Source: Chamaelirium japonicum
Taxonomy: Eukaryota > Streptophyta > Magnoliopsida > Liliales > Melanthiaceae
Direction: 5' to 3'
DNA: 64,000 nt
Assembly: GCA_947650365.1 (NCBI GenBank)
Contig: OX393549.1
Span: 29,479,209 to 29,543,208, forward strand
Shown here: positions 1 through 12,699 of the stretch, in pieces
Position numbering within the stretch: position 1 is the stretch's first letter
Layout of the letters: each line of letters opens with the position of its first letter
Position numbers and translations under genes: made by a program
The notes under the pieces: model-generated
Seen by the model: only the letters and a program-made list of their open reading frames with translations
Databases searched by the model: none
Told to the model about the DNA's origin: nothing

Positions 1-232
1 TGTAGAGTGCCGAGGCGCTGGTCGTCTCGGACTTTGTCTTCAAGTGCCAAGGACTGGGCCTTGGGCTCGTAGAGTGCCGAGGCATTGGTCGCCTCGGACT
101 TTGTCTTCAAGTGCCAAGGACTGGGACTTGGGCTTGTAGAGTGCCGAGGCATTGGTCGCCTCGGACTTTTATCTTCGAGTGCCAAGGGCTAGGCCTTGGG
201 CTCGTAGAGTGCCGAGGCATTGGTCACCTCGG
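1..232 (-). repeat. 67-bp tandem array in gypsy gag region
   Basis: About 3.5 copies of a 67-68 bp unit; the marker TAGAGTGCCG recurs at 3, 70, 137 and 205. Read on the minus strand, the unit resembles the 95-bp repeats at 57150-57400 (shared words such as GAAGACAAAGTC and GAGGC). That ties the element at the left edge to the gypsy element at 55-61 kb. The array runs off the window, so its full copy number is unknown. Confidence 0.85.
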
Positions 233-255
233 ATAAGTATAGTTGATAGTTTAGC

Positions 256-897
256 TTGACCTGGATTGTCAGGAGCATTTTCATCTGACTTTCGCCTTGA
301 AAGGGCGTAGCCGAATTGCCTTCGAGCTTCCGACTTGAATGGGCGGAATCGAAGGTCTTTGGTTGACCTGGGTTGCCAGGAGCATTTTTATCGGACTTTC
401 GCCTTGAAAGGGCGTAGCCAAATTGCCTTCGAGCTTCCAACTTGAATGGGCGGAATCGAAGGTCTTTGGTTGACCTGGGTTGCCAGGAGCCTTTTTATCG
501 GACTTTAGCCTCGAGAGGGCGTAGCCGAATTGCCTTCGAGCTTCCAACTTGAATGGGCGGAATCGTAGGTCTTTGGTTGACCTGGGTTGCCAGGAGCCTT
601 TTTGTCGGACTTTAGCCTCGACAGGGCGTAGCCGAATTGCCTTCGAGCTTCCGACTTGAACGGGCGGAATCAAAGGTCTTTGGTTGACCTGGGTTGCCAG
701 GAGCCTTTTTGTCGGACTTTAGCCTCGAGAGGGCGTAGCCGAATTGCCTTCGAGCTTCCGACTTGAACGGGCGGAATCAAAGGTCTTTGGTTGACCTGGG
801 TTGCCAGGAGCCTTTTTATTGGACTTTAGCCTCGAGAGGGCGTAGCCGAATTGCCTTCGAGCTTCCGACTTGAATGGGCGGAATCGAAGGTCTTTGG
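256..897 (-). repeat. six-copy 107-bp tandem array
   Basis: The word GTCTTTGG recurs at 355, 462, 569, 676, 783 and 890, an exact 107-bp period. The array is 6 x 107 = 642 bp. It follows the start of gag on the minus strand. Because 107 is not a multiple of three, a frame crossing it shifts in every copy; the gag-linked frame ends inside the first unit, at 826. The copies differ by a few substitutions only, so the amplification looks fairly recent. Confidence 0.9.
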
Positions 898-1293
898 TTG
901 GTCTTCATCAGCAGTTGGAGGGTTGTGGGCCACAACCCCCACTCTTTCAGCTACCTTCTTTAGGGAATCCCTCTCTTGCTCGAGGGCTGCGTTCCTCTTG
1001 AGAAGGTTCAACAACTGGAAATCAGCAGCCGAGATCTCGTATGTAGCCTGAGGCTTGCTCACTTGAATAGCGTGTTCTTTGCCAGATCGACGCCTCGGGG
1101 ATGATGGGTCTCGCCGATCGTTGTGCCCTTCTGGATGGCTGCCTTGCGGCTCCAGCCGCTCCCGAACATTTCTTCGGTTGGTTGCAACCGAGACTTCTTG
1201 TTCTTCTTCGATCAGCATATTGTTTGTTCGTTCAGCACCCGCCTTTGGTGGGTTGGTGCTGGCCTTCACCATCGAGCGTATTGATGTTGGCAT
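826..1293 (-). CDS. gypsy gag N-terminal fragment
   Basis: This frame reads from the first good Met after the primer-binding site (1293, MPTSIRSMVKAS...) toward lower coordinates and stops at 826 inside the 107-bp array. It is charged and low in hydrophobic residues (runs of E, R, P, S), ends with a short helical heptad-like stretch (FQLLNLLKRNAALEQERDSL), and has no membrane segment. Position after LTR and PBS, and composition, fit the N-terminus of a plant Ty3/gypsy Gag. No capsid or zinc-knuckle part is visible; it would lie beyond the left edge. The same frame is open upstream to 1536, but that part is LTR and not protein. The copy is probably non-functional because of the repeat array. 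Confidence 0.55.
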   Translation of the reverse strand: MPTSIRSMVKASTNPPKAGAERTNNMLIEEEQEVSVATNRRNVRERLEPQGSHPEGHNDRRDPSSPRRRSGKEHAIQVSKPQATYEISAADFQLLNLLKRNAALEQERDSLKKVAERVGVVAHNPPTADEDQPKTFDSAHSSRKLEGNSATPSRG

Positions 1294-1390
1294 GATGAAG
1301 GCGTTGAGGTTGATTTGGAGGAGGACTTGTGGCTCGTCACCACAAGTTGAATAGGAGTCGGTAGAGGTGTGGGTAAGACCTCTAACGATA

Positions 1391-1407
1391 TCCCACAGAC
1401 GGCGCCA
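1391..1407 (-). other. gypsy primer-binding site
   Basis: Minus-strand TGGCGCCGTCTGTGGGA, five bases downstream of the LTR end (ACA at 1413-1415). The first nine bases match the complement of a plant tRNA-Asp 3' end, as in many plant Ty3/gypsy elements. This fixes the element's orientation as minus and identifies 1413-2027 as a 5' LTR. Confidence 0.8.
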
Positions 1408-1412
1408 AAGAT

Positions 1413-2027
1413 TGTGGGGGGAAATTTCCGAGCCGCCTTGATCGGGAACCCCACCCCACAGCCTTGATTGAATGTGGACGATTTGTAGAGTTAGAGAGAT
1501 GGGAGAATAGATAGAGAGAGTAAGCAATGATGACACAAGGATTGGTGACGGAGTTCGGCCTTACGACCTACGTCTCCGGGCGAGAGGTGCCACCTGATCT
1601 TCACTATAATTCAAGTCAATAAGGGGTGAGCGTTCTCTTGACAGGCCAAGAGAAGCTTCGTACAGTCGGGTTGCACGGAGCAACTAGAAGAGAATAAGAA
1701 GGGGAGAATTGAGCTCTAGCACTTGCTCTGGGATCCTCCTCCTCTGATTGAATGACCAACCCCCTTCCTGGATGCCTTGGGGGTCCTTTTGTAGCGTAGG
1801 CACATGCCCGATATGGCGGTGATGACGTGGCGATGATGACGTGGCACTGGTTCTGGGCCTCCTTGCTGGGCCCTTATTGGGCCGTTGTTCGGGCCCAATA
1901 AGGGGTAGGGCTTGATCTGCGAGCCTCGTAGAGTGGGCCCATGTGAGCCCAGGCGGGCTTACCCATTTGGGCCGTTGTGCGGGCCCATGCTGCTCTGATC
2001 TGGTCCGGTACAATTTTTGCACCCACA
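1413..2027 (-). mobile_element. Ty3/gypsy-type 5' LTR (615 bp), minus strand
   Basis: On the minus strand the LTR starts TGTGGGTGCAAAA at 2027 and ends ...CCCCCCACA at 1413, directly before the PBS. The same start is seen in both LTRs at 54991 and 60478, so the three LTRs are one family. This copy is shorter (615 against 732 bp) and lacks the 40-bp LTR tandem repeats seen in the other two. The rest of the element lies to the left of the window. Confidence 0.8.
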
Positions 2028-2538
2028 GAAGTGTGCACGAAAACGTCAAAGAGCTAAAGGCACTGTTAATCTACAACTCAGTGATAACAATAGGGTAGGC
2101 TGAATTAAGTGATCAATTAAAAGGGCAGGTGCCTATCATGAGTTCGGAGTGAGTGCACCTGAGTTTGTAAGTGCGCAGGAGGCGAGCAATAGCTGCGATG
2201 CACAATCGAGAGGGGCCTGTAGGTGATTGTGGGGGAAAAGGGGGGGAAGGGACCCACTTTGTGGGGAAAAAGGCCGTATGGCCCCGCAGTGATAGAGGGG
2301 GAAGGGGGCAGGGGTCAAACCCGTGTCTTTTTCTTTTCCTCTGTTTCTACTTCAACGCGAGTGGGGTGAGGGCATCATGGTGCGATAGTGCGGAACCGTC
2401 CGGTCTGGAATGGAGCCGGACGAGATCAACGGGGTCATGCCTGGCTTGTGCGGGGTTGGTTGTTGCCATTAGGGACCGTCGATGTTCGAGATCGAGGTCA
2501 TTTGGACTCGATCGATTCGTCGAGCAATTCCGAAACAC

Positions 2539-2599
<61 letters not shown>

Positions 2600-3204
2600 T
2601 GGTGGTGCTTCACGCACAAAAGATGAGGGAGGTGAGGGCATCCCTCACGCAGAGAAAACAAAGAGGAGGAAGAGGAGAGTGAAACCTATCGTAGGAACCA
2701 AACAGAGGTACAATTATTTTTAATTATTTTTTAATTCTTCGTTGCTTTACAATGAAAGATTAGATCTCCTTAACTAACCAAACCATAATCAATGCGGCTA
2801 ATGACTGTCCCTTATAAAATGATATTATAATTATTTGAATTTGAAAATCAAATCTAAACTACCAAATCTATCTTCTCATGCCAAATCTGAATTATCCCAT
2901 CATAATGGTTCTAAATTTTCTTACATGACGCCTCCGACTGTCATCTGGGTCACGGCGCGGCGAGATCGGACGGCATCCTGCGCACATCATACTTATTTTC
3001 GGCTTTTATTTTCTAAGATCCTTTGTGGCATTCTTCTCTTCTCTTGGTCTGATTCTTGAAGCTATTCTTAGGTTGTGCAAATCCTAATAATTGAATCTGG
3101 GTTCATTGTATCCCCTTTTTGCACTTCCGATTACCTTTGGAAGGGTGGATATTTGTATTCCTTCGTTTCTGATTTCACCTAATCTCCACTTTGTTATATG
3201 AGAA
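2028..3204. other. gene-free stretch with (GA)n
   Basis: No coding region or recognisable transposon is supported here. A perfect (GA)n tract at 2541-2596 produces artefactual open frames of alternating Arg-Glu or Ser-Leu on the two strands. The rest is unique-looking, AT-rich after 2700. Confidence 0.6.
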
Positions 3205-3568
3205 ATGATATTCAGCCCCAAGGATTTTTCGATTCCACTCAGCCTGATTGACATGGGCCGTGTACACTTGGTGGTTGAACCTCACCAGCGACATTCAGCC
3301 GAGTTCAGATCTCCTTCGATTGGTCGGCCCCGGTCAGTGGGGCCCCACACGATTCACAGCCACATGCAGCAGCTGGAGTATGATTCACTATCGGGTTGCT
3401 TGCCATCGTGCGGCTGTGATTCGCACTAGGCCCACCGATCGAGACGACCCACTGGAGAGGATCTTAACTCCATTCAGCCCGATTTGAACTTCTAACACCA
3501 CAACTGGTACATGGCCACGTCAATCGGGCTGAGTAGAATCGGGAAAACCTTCGGGCTGAATAGCATTA
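3205..3568. mobile_element. MITE-like element with about 50-bp inverted ends
   Basis: The left end (near 3205, ATATTCAGCCCCAAGG) is mirrored on the right (near 3565, CCTTCGGGCTGAATAG). The similarity continues inward through a segment reading ACTCAGCC(T/C)GATTGAC. The same terminal word occurs alone at about 31555. No clear target-site duplication was found, so the superfamily is left open. The overlapping open frames at 3205-3487 are chance. Confidence 0.55.
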
Positions 3569-4463
3569 ATGTTGTTATATCCATCTCACTCGGAGCACAA
3601 GCTAAGGTTGCTTGACTATCACAAGAGACAGTTATCGACGGAGTAGACATTTTCCACAAAGGAAGGAATTTCCATCACAGTTCTGAAGCTACTCGCCTTC
3701 CTTATATTCAACCCCAAGAGTAATCAATTCAGAGTGCATGGTCGAGTGAGATATGCATGTTTGTTTCTTGGATTCCCAAAAAATTGCTCCTCCAACAAAG
3801 GTAAAGATCCATCCGGGTGTTGAATTCCATATCAGTTTTCCAGCTAGCATAACTATACCCTTATAAAACAGATGGATACCCTTGATAATGTAATCCGCAC
3901 TCGATCGCTCCTTTCAAGTATCATAATAACTATAAATCTCATCCCAATGTACTTGACTTGGGTTGATAGTGAATCTACTCAACAAACCAATGACCCTGGA
4001 ATACTTTAATTGTGTTTTGCGTGTACCGGTGTTCTTCACAAATTTGACATTAGGATCAACTGAAATTTGACATTAGGGTCAATGCCTGAATGAACTTGAT
4101 GCACGCCACTTGGCACAAATGTCATCACAGCCATCTGAAGAAGAGTGTAATATGGAGTGTGTGATTCACTCGTCGGGGTGTGATTCACTTGTTAGAAAGA
4201 GAGAGAGAGAGAGTACTAATAATTTTCCTGATTAATACCCTTCGAAGAGGTGCTAGGTAATCTGGACTAGTTGCATACACATGAATTCACCTCATTGGAA
4301 TTCATGCATTGCATTGCATTGCCCAAAAGGAATCTATGGAATTTGAATCAACAACATGCAAGAAAAGAATTCTCCTTCTAACATGGATCTGATGCTATAT
4401 AGATTTAAAGCAGTAAGACAGTACTTTGATGAAGAAACATACTCGATTCGTCCATTAACAAAC
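3569..4463. other. gene-free stretch
   Basis: Nothing coding is supported. There is a short (GA)7 tract near 4198-4213. The rest is AT-rich and without obvious repeat structure. Confidence 0.5.
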
Positions 4464-5531
4464 AATGTTTTTTAACTCGACCCAGACCAGACGGTTCAAC
4501 CGGAATGAACCGGAACCGGGTAGATGTCCGGGCAGTGTTTTCAAAACCAGACCGGATCGGGCTGTTCAACTGGTTTGGACCGGAACCGGAACATGATTTG
4601 GTTCGGCCTGTGAAAAAACCGGTTTGTATGTTAACCTAGAAATCAAACCTTACCGTTATAGAATTTAGTAAATATTTATTTTAAAAAACATAATTTCATG
4701 CTGTTCAAATGGTTAAACCCGTTTTGAACCGATTTGGACTGAACCGGATGCCATTTTGGTTCACCTTTCGGTTCGGTTTTGAGAACAGTGTCTCTGGGTC
4801 GGATAGCATGTCTGAACCGGACTGCGCATAGAACCGGCTAAAAACCGGTAAACCGTTCAACCCAGGATTCAAACCAGTGAACCAATCGAACCGTGACCGG
4901 TTTTATTGAACCGGATAAATCATTAAATCAGAAAGAGAAGACTCATGACTGATGACCGACTGTGAGGTCCTTCCCCTTCTTGTTCTGGCTCACCCGGCCG
5001 TGGAGGACGTCGGGCTTCTCGCTCGACATCTCCTACTCAGGAGCACCGCCAACGGCAACATCTAGCCCCGGCCAGCCCCTCGTCTTCACCGCCGATAGCC
5101 GGTGCCCGCCGACACCAATCGAAACACCCCTAAATCCTCTCTCTCTCCAGATCTGTAGCTCCAAAATTTCAAGGATTTTTGAATTTTTGCGAGAAAAAAT
5201 TTAGAGGGCTTTTCTCATTTTCTGCCCATTTTTCGGTTCGACGCGGTATTGATTGAATGCAAGAGAAAGGGAATGAGATTATTGCGAAAAAAATAGAGGG
5301 ATTTTTTCTATTTTTTTTTGGAAGGTGATCAACTACTCGTGATAACTATTGGTCCAACGGAATTGTGTGGTTGTTTTGTTTTGCGGTTGTTTTCTATATA
5401 TTTTAATTTTTAATATAATATATTTATGAAATCATGATGATGTCTGGTTCAACCATGGTTGACCCGATGGTTGAACCCATGATCCGGTCCTATTTCCAGT
5501 TCGATCAACTCTCCGGATGTAAAAACATTGT
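4464..5531. mobile_element. composite hAT-like element with nested copy
   Basis: The outer ends CAATGTTTTTTAAC (4464) and GTAAAAACATTG (near 5531) are inverted. The interior of both flanks is built from degenerate words around GAACCGGTTCAA. A smaller element with ends CAGTGTTTTCAAAACC and GGTTTTGAGAACAGTG is nested at 4531-4787; its flanks TGTCCGGG and TCTCTGGG agree at 6 of 8 bases, fitting an aged 8-bp hAT duplication. Between 4975 and 5160 lies a GC-rich, gene-like block unlike its surroundings. The outer boundaries are less certain than the nested ones. Confidence 0.45.
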
Positions 5532-7438
5532 CGTGTACCTTAAAAAATCTACGGACATAAGCACACCCCAACACCATCTTGATGATCAACTTCAACTAGG
5601 GAACAACTCTCTAGTCCCTAAGATTCACTCAAACTACAAAAGAGTTTAGATGAAGATGGGAGATCATAGATTTTCAAGGTTTAAAGTAGATAATTGTATT
5701 ATATATTGCAGGAAATTTAGTGCAACAGTACTTTTTTTTTTTTTTGGTACATCAGATTGGGTCATTACATGATGGCCTGAAAGGTCCTCACGGACTAGAG
5801 CCAGAAGGGCAAGAGAAAAGTGCGACGCCCAATAACCCTCTCTACCTTAGGTCCTCACAGCGGTTGCCAACCAGTGGGCCATGCTATTAGCGGACCGTGA
5901 GGAGTGGATCAGTACTCTGGTTCAATGTTGTGCACCAAGACTTAAAACAACATCTAAAGACTAGTATAAACCAGCACCTTCAGATAATCATGAAGAATTT
6001 AAAAGAAATAGATATATACAAAAGAACAAATTGGAGAGAGAAAAAGAAAAGAAATGGGGAAAAAAAAGTAGGATCCACATGGTCTGTTCAATTGGGTTGT
6101 GTGGTCTTATGCTCAGTTAAATGATACACTGACCATATCATGAAAACAAATGACAAATGCCTCGATCTCATGGTGCCGGCCGGCCAATAAAGGTTATCAA
6201 GCCCTAAGGCCTGAATGTATGAAGAGGACAATTATGACGCCGACTATCACATAAATCTATAATTCATGGTAAATTAGCAGTCAAACCTTAGTATGATACT
6301 GCTAGTTGGTCTAAAAAAAGAGTAATCATAGAATCGATGACAGTCATCGGCTGTGCTTCACATAAAAGAGGTTTAGTAAAACTATCAGAAATAACCTCCT
6401 GACTCTCTTCCTTGGTCATTATATCTACTACAGATTTCACCGAAAACATGAGAAGAGCTATTCCTTCATAAGTAGATTCAACATGCTGCATAATTAGACA
6501 TAACTTAATGATACAAATCACAATGCATCCTTATAGGTAGTGGTGCAATTCAATTGCGTAATGTTCCAACCATCATTATCGGTACTATATCAGTCAATAA
6601 CCGGCACAATATGTTTATCATGCAAACACTTTGACACCTACACACATCAGTGCTGAATGGTACACAGCCATGTGAATACTCTAAAGATTCTCAAGCACAC
6701 AAAAAATCTCTACTTTAGTCTGTTCTCGATAGCTTTAAAATGATTTGTAGATAGGTTTTTAATTAATGCTATAAAATGAACCCTTCGATATTTTCATTAA
6801 TGCACGGACTTACACCATTTTATGAAGCGAACGCCGCAACCCAGTTTGTTTATGGTGATGAACAGGCAAGTATCAACAAGAGCATTCCGTATAAGCAACA
6901 AACCACAAAAAAAAAAAAAGCGAATGTGGTCAGAAATGTTCAAGAGTTGGATAAAGGTATTGTCTCTTAGCACTTAGCAGGAAAGACTCTAAAGAAAGAT
7001 TCATAAAAGCCGACTCCATATGACGGGACAAGACTCGATGGTTATGACTATGGTTGTGATGACTGATGGACATGTTTTTTAACGTTTCTGAAACCGACAT
7101 GATTCTTATAAAGACATCATATGCATATGAATTCTCGCAAATATGCATTTAAGGATCTAAAAACGTCAAGTATAATAAACTACAAATACCATACTACTAA
7201 GCCCAAACTAACATCAAAGCACCTCTACTAAGGAGAGAAATATTACAAACCACGATTTCGATCTATGAAGCATCAACTAGATGACTGTGTATTACGATTT
7301 CTCATTGAGTAACACAGAATATTACCTAGCGACGCTATGACAGTAAGTGATATTAATTCTACTAAGAAATAGCATTATTCTCCAGCACCATCCCACATAG
7401 AAAAAGGAAAAACGATGGTGCCCATGAGGTCAGAAATT
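5532..7438. other. gene-free stretch
   Basis: No gene is supported. A T-rich tract lies at 5731-5745. Short open frames such as 6288-6521 on the minus strand show no family signature that I can defend. Confidence 0.5.
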
Positions 7439-7443
7439 CATAT

Positions 7444-7506
<63 letters not shown>

Positions 7507-7507
<1 letters not shown>

Positions 7508-8302
7508 GGCTGGGTTCCTATGACATGTCATAGGGAGTACCCTATGACATACGGTTAATTAGTAATGCTAGAATATTTAGAAGGGAAAGGGTAGCCTACT
7601 CCATGGAGTAGGAAACTTACCTACTCCATAGGTTAAATGGATGCCGTGTTGCACTTTTTGATGGAAGTTAAGACTTGGTCAAGTTAGGTTCACCCCTCCC
7701 AACAATTATCAAGAATTTTTTTTTGAGAAAAACATATGCCAAGTGGCATTTTTAGCATCCACAAAAAATATGTTTTTACGATACACAGTTTACCGTTAAA
7801 TTTGTTTCAACTTGATAGAGTTGGTTTAAGTTTTTTTCTTCGGATTTTTTTTCATAATCCTAATCTATCCATATTAGATTGACCATACATGAATAAAAAA
7901 TCTGATTAAAAAGTGTCATGTGGCGTCTATATAACCCATGGAGTAGGTAAGTTTCCTACTCCATGGAGTAGGCTACCCTTTCCCTATTTAGAATGTGCTG
8001 AATTTTTTTGAGGATGATCATCTTACCTTAAATAGAATGTCCACAAAAAATCAAAGCATTCTAAAACTTGTTGGGGCATCAAATGCTAGAAGCTTTATCG
8101 GCCATTAATTTTAACCGTTAAATTGAAAAGCATATTTGATGCCCTTAGAAGTTTTAGAATGTGCCGATTTTTTGTGGGTGTCCTATCTAAGATAGGGTGA
8201 TCATCCTCATAAAAAATCAAAACATTCTAAATATTCTAAGGTTACTAATTCACCATATGTCATAGGATACTCCCTATGACATATCATAGGAACCTATTTT
8301 CC
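7507..8302. mobile_element. foldback element A, interrupted by a MULE-MITE
   Basis: Inverted ends: left GGTTCCTATGACATGTCATA, right mirrored as TATGACATATCATAGGAACC. The inverted similarity extends about 60 bp inward, then through the shared family interior (AGAAGTTTTAGAATGTGC, GATCATCCTCA). With the nested 402-bp element and its duplication removed, the element is about 385 bp, the same size as B, E and H. It is flanked by (TA)n(GA)n on the left and (TA)n on the right. Confidence 0.8.
7583..7984. mobile_element. Mutator-type MITE, 9-bp TSD TATTTAGAA
   Basis: 402 bp with inverted ends GGGAAAGGGTAGCCTACTCC and its mirror ending at 7984. It is flanked on both sides by a perfect 9-bp duplication TATTTAGAA, which is diagnostic of the Mutator superfamily. 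It sits inside foldback element A, so it inserted later. A second copy lies at 10601-10997. Confidence 0.9.
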
Positions 8303-8313
8303 ATATATATATA

Positions 8314-8701
8314 GGGTAGGGAGCCTGCACCTGAGGTGTAGCATCGTTGTTGCACCTCTCACTTGTTTACCCTTTCTAGAAGTTTTAGAATTTGATGGTT
8401 TTTTGTGGGTGTGTTGTCTAGGGTAAGGTGATCATCCTCACCAAAAATCAGCAAATTCTAGAACTTCTAGGGTTATCAAATGATCTCGGCAGAATTAACG
8501 GTTACAATGAACGGTCGAAAATGTTTTGAACATTTGATGATCCTAAAAGTTTTAGAATTCTCTAATTTTTTGTGAGGATGATCACCTTACCCTAGAGAAC
8601 ACATTCACCAAAAATCACCCAATTCTAAAACTTCTAGGATGGCAAACAATGCCTGAGGTGCAGCAACGACGCTGCACCTCAGGTCTAGGCTCCCTTTTCC
8701 C
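8314..8701. mobile_element. foldback element B (388 bp)
   Basis: A near-complete palindrome with arms of about 180-190 bp and its centre near 8510. The ends read GGGAGCCTGCACCTGAGGTG on the left and the mirror ...CACCTCAGGTCTAGGCTCCC on the right. Arms carry the family words CTAGAAGTTTTAGAAT and GTGATCATCCTCA. It is flanked by (TA)n on both sides. Closest relative in the window: element I at 12812-13171. Confidence 0.85.
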
Positions 8702-8716
8702 ATATATATATATATA

Positions 8717-9257
<541 letters not shown>

Positions 9258-9261
9258 ATGC

Positions 9262-9322
<61 letters not shown>

Positions 9323-9325
<3 letters not shown>

Positions 9326-9713
9326 GAATGTTGTAGTGAGCTGTGAGCTACGGAAGGAGAAAATGAGTTGCGCTCATTTTGACCACCCTAGAAGTTTTTG
9401 AATTTCATAAAAATTGGTGGGTGTGTTGTCTAGGATAACATGATCATCCTTACCAATTTTCAAGGAATTCCAAAACTTCTAGGGTCATCAAATGGTAGAA
9501 GTAAAATTAACGGTTACTACGGACGGTAGATAAAACTTCTACCGTTTGTTGACCCTAGAAGTTTTGGAATTCCTTGAAAATTGGTGAGGATGATCATGTT
9601 ACCATAGACAACACACCCAACAATTTTTACGAAATTCCAAAACTTTTAGGGTTGTAAAAATGACCGCAGCTCATTTTCTCCTTCCGTAGCTCACAGCTCA
9701 CTATAACATTCCT

Positions 9714-9714
<1 letters not shown>
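9323..9714. mobile_element. foldback element E (392 bp)
   Basis: A complete palindrome with ends GAGGAATGTTGTAGTGAGC and GCTCACTATAACATTCCTC. The interior has the family words CTAGAAGTTTTGGAAT and GGATGATCATG. It is flanked by (TA)n(GA)n on the left and an 80-bp (TA)n on the right. Its terminal word GAGGAATG is shared with element H. Confidence 0.85.

Positions 9715-9793
<79 letters not shown>
9715..9793. repeat. (TA)n microsatellite
   Basis: A perfect TA repeat of about 80 bp between foldback elements E and F. Confidence 0.95.
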
Positions 9794-10600
<807 letters not shown>

Positions 10601-10995
10601 GTAGCCTACTCCATGGAGTAGGCAACTTATCTACTTCATGGGTTAAATGGATGCCAGTGCCACGTCGCACTTTTTAACCAAAGTTAAGACTTTGTCAAGT
10701 TAGGTTCACCCCTACTAACAACTATCAAGAAATTTTTTTGAGAAAAACACATGCCAAGTGACATTTTTAGTATTAAAAAAAAATTGTTTTACGATGCACA
10801 GTTTACCATTAAATTTGTTTTAACTTGATCGGGTTTATTAAGTTTTTTTCTTCGGATTTCTTTTTCATAATCCTATTCTATCCATATTAGATTGGCCATA
10901 CATCAACAAAAAACCCGATTAAAAAGTGTCATATCGCGTCTATTTAGCCCATGGAGTAGGTAAGTAGCCTACTCCATGGAGTAGGTTGCCCTTTC

Positions 10996-10997
<2 letters not shown>
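10601..10997. mobile_element. second copy of the Mutator-type MITE (element G)
   Basis: Homologous along its length to 7583-7984: GTAGCCTACTCCATGGAGTA at the left, GGTTGCCCTTTCCC at the right. The leading GGGAAAGG of the left end is missing and (GA)n abuts instead. Because both flanks are microsatellite, no 9-bp duplication can be seen. Confidence 0.8.

Positions 10998-11053
<56 letters not shown>
10998..11053. repeat. (TA)n microsatellite
   Basis: A perfect TA repeat between elements G and H. Confidence 0.95.
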
Positions 11054-11056
<3 letters not shown>

Positions 11057-11452
11057 GAATGGGATGCTGCCTATCAAAGCAGCGTTTTTTGCTGCTTTGA
11101 TACATTGTTTGACCATCCTAGAATGTTTGGAATTTGATGAAATTTGGTGAGGGTGTTGTCTAGGGTAAGATGATCATCCTCACAAATTTTCATCAAATTC
11201 CAAAACTTCTAAGAGGGTCAAATGGTCGAAGCAAAATCTGCAAAATCTACAGTCACCGTTAAAATCTGCAGATTTTGCTTCGACCATTTGACCCTCTTAG
11301 AAGTTTTGGAATTTGATGAAAATTTGTGAGGATGATCATCTTACCCTAGACAACACCCTCACCAAATTTCATCAAATTCCAAAACTTCTAGGATGGTCAA
11401 ACAATGTATCAAAGCAGCAAAAAACGATGCTTTGATAGGCAGCATCCCATTC

Positions 11453-11455
<3 letters not shown>
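11054..11455. mobile_element. foldback element H (402 bp), full-length
   Basis: A full palindrome with ends GAGGAATGGGATGCTGCC and GGCAGCATCCCATTCCTC, followed inward by TCAAAGCAGC... and the shared interior. It is the intact form of element C, in the same orientation. (TA)n lies on both sides. Confidence 0.9.

Positions 11456-11535
<80 letters not shown>
11456..11535. repeat. (TA)n microsatellite
   Basis: A perfect TA repeat of about 80 bp. Confidence 0.95.
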
Positions 11536-11538
<3 letters not shown>

Positions 11539-12699
11539 GGAACAAAAAATCGATATATTTCGCGAAATATCGCGAAATATATCGGAAAAATGAAACCCCG
11601 ATACGAAATATCACCTGCAATCTCGAGTATAATTGAAAATGTCAAAATATCGAGCAATTTCGCGAAATATCGCGATATTTCCACGAAATATTTCCATCTC
11701 CACGAAATATCGCGATATTTCCACGAAATATTTACATCTCCACGAAATATCGCGATATTTTATCGAAATTTCGCGAAAATTTTAAAAAATTTCGCGAAAT
11801 TTATCCGAAATTCTGTGACTGACTGGTTATAAAAGGGGACTGGGGGGCCTGGTTCTCAGCAGCTTATTTACATATAATAACATTTAAGTAAATATCGTTT
11901 TACTTAATTTTTATTTTCTCCATTTACTTTAAGTTATTATATGTAAATAAGCAAATACCCCCCCATTTGATTTCAATAAAAATATCAAAAAAATCAAAAA
12001 ACAAAGGAATCAAAAAGTAAACTTTCAATTTTAGTAGGAGAAAACAGTTTTTATGGATTTTTATAAAATCTACATGGTGAGAAAAGTGATTAAATCAACT
12101 CCTTTTTAGCTCAAAAAATTCCACAAGATGTAGAAGTACGAGTACATCTAGAAAACCATGGTCCGTCTTAGAAAATTTTGAATGTATAAAAACTTTTCTA
12201 TATAAAAACTCGTTTTTTCAGACTTAGTAAAAAAACAGTGTTTCACATTTCAGCATAATTTTTGTACAATTTCAAATTTGCATAACTTTCTTGTTTTAAG
12301 TCCGCTTTCAAAATCGTTTGAAACATTATTTTAACAATCAACTAATCTTTATTTCAAAAATATTTTTATCCAAAAAAAGGATTAAAAAATATTTGAAAAA
12401 TATATATCAAAACCGAACTAAATAAGATTGCACAACACTCACAGACTTAATACATTGAATACATGTTATGTGAAGCTCTACACCCCTTGATAGGGTACAC
12501 ATATTATGTGAGTGTTCCAAAGTGTGTATCTATACTTGGTTTATGACTATCCGGAGTTTCATTAAAAAATTCCATCAAAAAATCAATATTTCCACCATTT
12601 CTACAAAATTGCAATATTTCCACACTGTCGAAATATTTCCACGAAATATTTCCATATCCAGAAGGTCGAAATTTCCACCGAAATGGAGATTTCGAACCT

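Noticed and set aside
826..1536. A 236-residue frame read from 1536
   Set aside because: Residues before the Met at 1293 are LTR and primer-binding site, so only 826-1293 was kept as gag fragment.
2347..2723. Frames with Arg-Glu or Ser-Leu runs
   Set aside because: They are translations of (GA)n; also at 17675-17878 and 57388-57841.
6288..6521. Minus-strand frame with an SFTKPL-like word
   Set aside because: A single short resemblance to a copia C-terminus without RNase H, purine tract or LTR nearby.
11393..11620. Long frames of alternating Tyr-Ile on both strands
   Set aside because: They are translations of (TA)n; the same occurs at 9627-9866, 12522-12873, 13061-13336, 26974-27223 and 50163-50390.
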